Shown here: one piece after another, positions 63,366 through 64,000 of the stretch
Layout: every line of letters begins with the position of its first letter
Position numbering within the stretch: position 1 is the stretch's first letter
Assembly (NCBI GenBank): GCA_963377175.1
Contig: CAUJNA010003298.1
Coordinates: forward strand, 281,501-345,500
Reading direction: 5' to 3'
Length of the DNA: 64,000 bases
Source of the DNA: Effrenium voratum
Taxonomy: Eukaryota; Sar; Dinophyceae; Suessiales; Symbiodiniaceae
The notes under the pieces: generated by a model
The model's input: only the letters and a program-made list of their open reading frames with translations
What the model was told of the DNA's origin: nothing
Databases searched by the model: none
Position numbers and translations under genes: made by a program

Positions 63366-63443
63366 GTTTCAAAGAAGATCAAAGCAATGGACCCCAGCCT
63401 TTTTCTGAAGAGTTACGGGCTGAACAGTTCGAGTGTGCAGTTG
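63366..63443 (+). CDS. Exon VSKKIKAMDPSLFLKSYGLN
   Basis: AATTTGTTGTGCCAG acceptor; phase 0 VSKKIKAMDPSLFLKSYGLN then SSSVQL before a GTTTGT donor. Protein-like with moderate bias. Too short for ORF finders. No family recognised. Confidence 0.45.
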
Positions 63444-63820
63444 GTTTGTGGTGTGGCTGGGACCCTGCCTGCTCAAGCTGATGGGCAAATTAACAATCGT
63501 TGACATGTGCCAGAATGAGGGTCGCCTAGTGAGGGGAAACATCTAAGTTTCCAGGCCAAGTGTAGCAACTTCATCTTCTGCGGGTTTGCAATGACACATA
63601 TCCCCGATTTCAGGTCTGCGAATTGCTTCATATGTTGCCGGGGTTCTTAGTTTTGACCAATGTTTACCAAGCTCACCAGTACTAGGCTCGCCGATCGGGA
63701 GGTCTTGGACCGATGGTGTTCACTCATTCCAGTTTGGGAATCATAGTAGTTTGCGGCAAACTGGAGAACTGATTGGAAAATATAGTTTTTGGGAGTCAGC
63801 CCACAAAAAGTGTTCCTGAT

Positions 63821-63921
63821 TTGGGTATGGGTCAAAATTAAGCCACCAGGGGACCGCAGGTTTTAGTCCATGTTTCCATTTACCAGGGATCCATTTTGGG
63901 TACCTTTTTTTGACCCACACC
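63821..63921 (+). repeat. Short inverted-repeat element, family G copy 4
   Basis: TTGGGTATGGGTCAAAATTA ... TACCTTTTTTTGACCCACAC. Inner AAGCCACCAGGGGACCGCAG and AGTCCATGTTTCCATTTACC match the copies at 29962 and 32421. It ends about 40 bases before the next exon. Confidence 0.8.
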
Positions 63922-63958
63922 AATTTGTAGCTGGAATAGGCCCAGACTCGTGCAGCAG

Positions 63959-64000
63959 ATCTTTCGACACATCGCTGGCGCATCCCGAGGCGGCCAAGGA
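63959..64000 (+). CDS. Exon cut by the window end
   Basis: CGTGCAGCAG acceptor; one base then SFDTSLAHPEAAK with third bases mostly G/C, running off the window. The other two frames are open too over so short a stretch. Confidence 0.35.
   Translation, partial: MFRHIAGASRGGQG

Overview
The window reads as nuclear DNA of a eukaryote with small exons and long, repeat-laden introns. No ORF on either strand looks like an intact prokaryote-style gene, and the longest open frames are translations of microsatellites. Coding DNA appears as short islands (about 45-195 nt) with strong G/C preference at third codon positions. Most have a pyrimidine-rich AG acceptor on the left, and many have a recognisable donor on the right, usually GT and in several cases GC (GCAAGT type). 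Every island I support lies on the + strand. One-way gene order, GC donors, heavy microsatellite load, TTTAGGG-like degenerate tracts and families of short hairpin elements in introns together fit a dinoflagellate best. This is an inference; no rRNA, organellar or spliced-leader gene fixes the taxon.

Layout. 1-3244: 3' end of a gene (A) ending in a hydrophobic C-terminal exon. 3640-8317: a repeat desert made of ACAT and ATTAC arrays, then a mosaic of ATC triplets and a 13-bp telomere-like minisatellite, one block of which is inverted. 8503-10705: gene B, three exons whose phases agree and end in a stop. 10706-21150: mostly empty, with degenerate minisatellites and a few short exons (gene C, 14319-15712). 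21153-21354: a possible first exon. 24516-41321: the best recognised gene, a kelch-repeat (beta-propeller) protein spread over at least 16 kb in ten or more exons; several joins are supported by both phase and kelch motif order. 41497-46354 and 47808-52614: further exon islands of unrecognised genes. 53100-58770 and 59453-64000: more islands, including a well-bounded two-exon 3' end at about 54026-54432.

Functions. Only the kelch protein is recognised from motifs. The others are real-looking but unnamed, so no pathway can be reconstructed. Most exon borders are inferred from acceptor/donor, frame and codon bias, and may be off by several bases.

The most interesting content is non-coding. At least eight families of short (about 65-140 bp) inverted-repeat elements occur in two or more diverged copies in introns and gaps. 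One copy has an AAAT target duplication immediately before a splice acceptor, and another overlaps an exon-end stop codon. These look like MITEs or introner-like elements.
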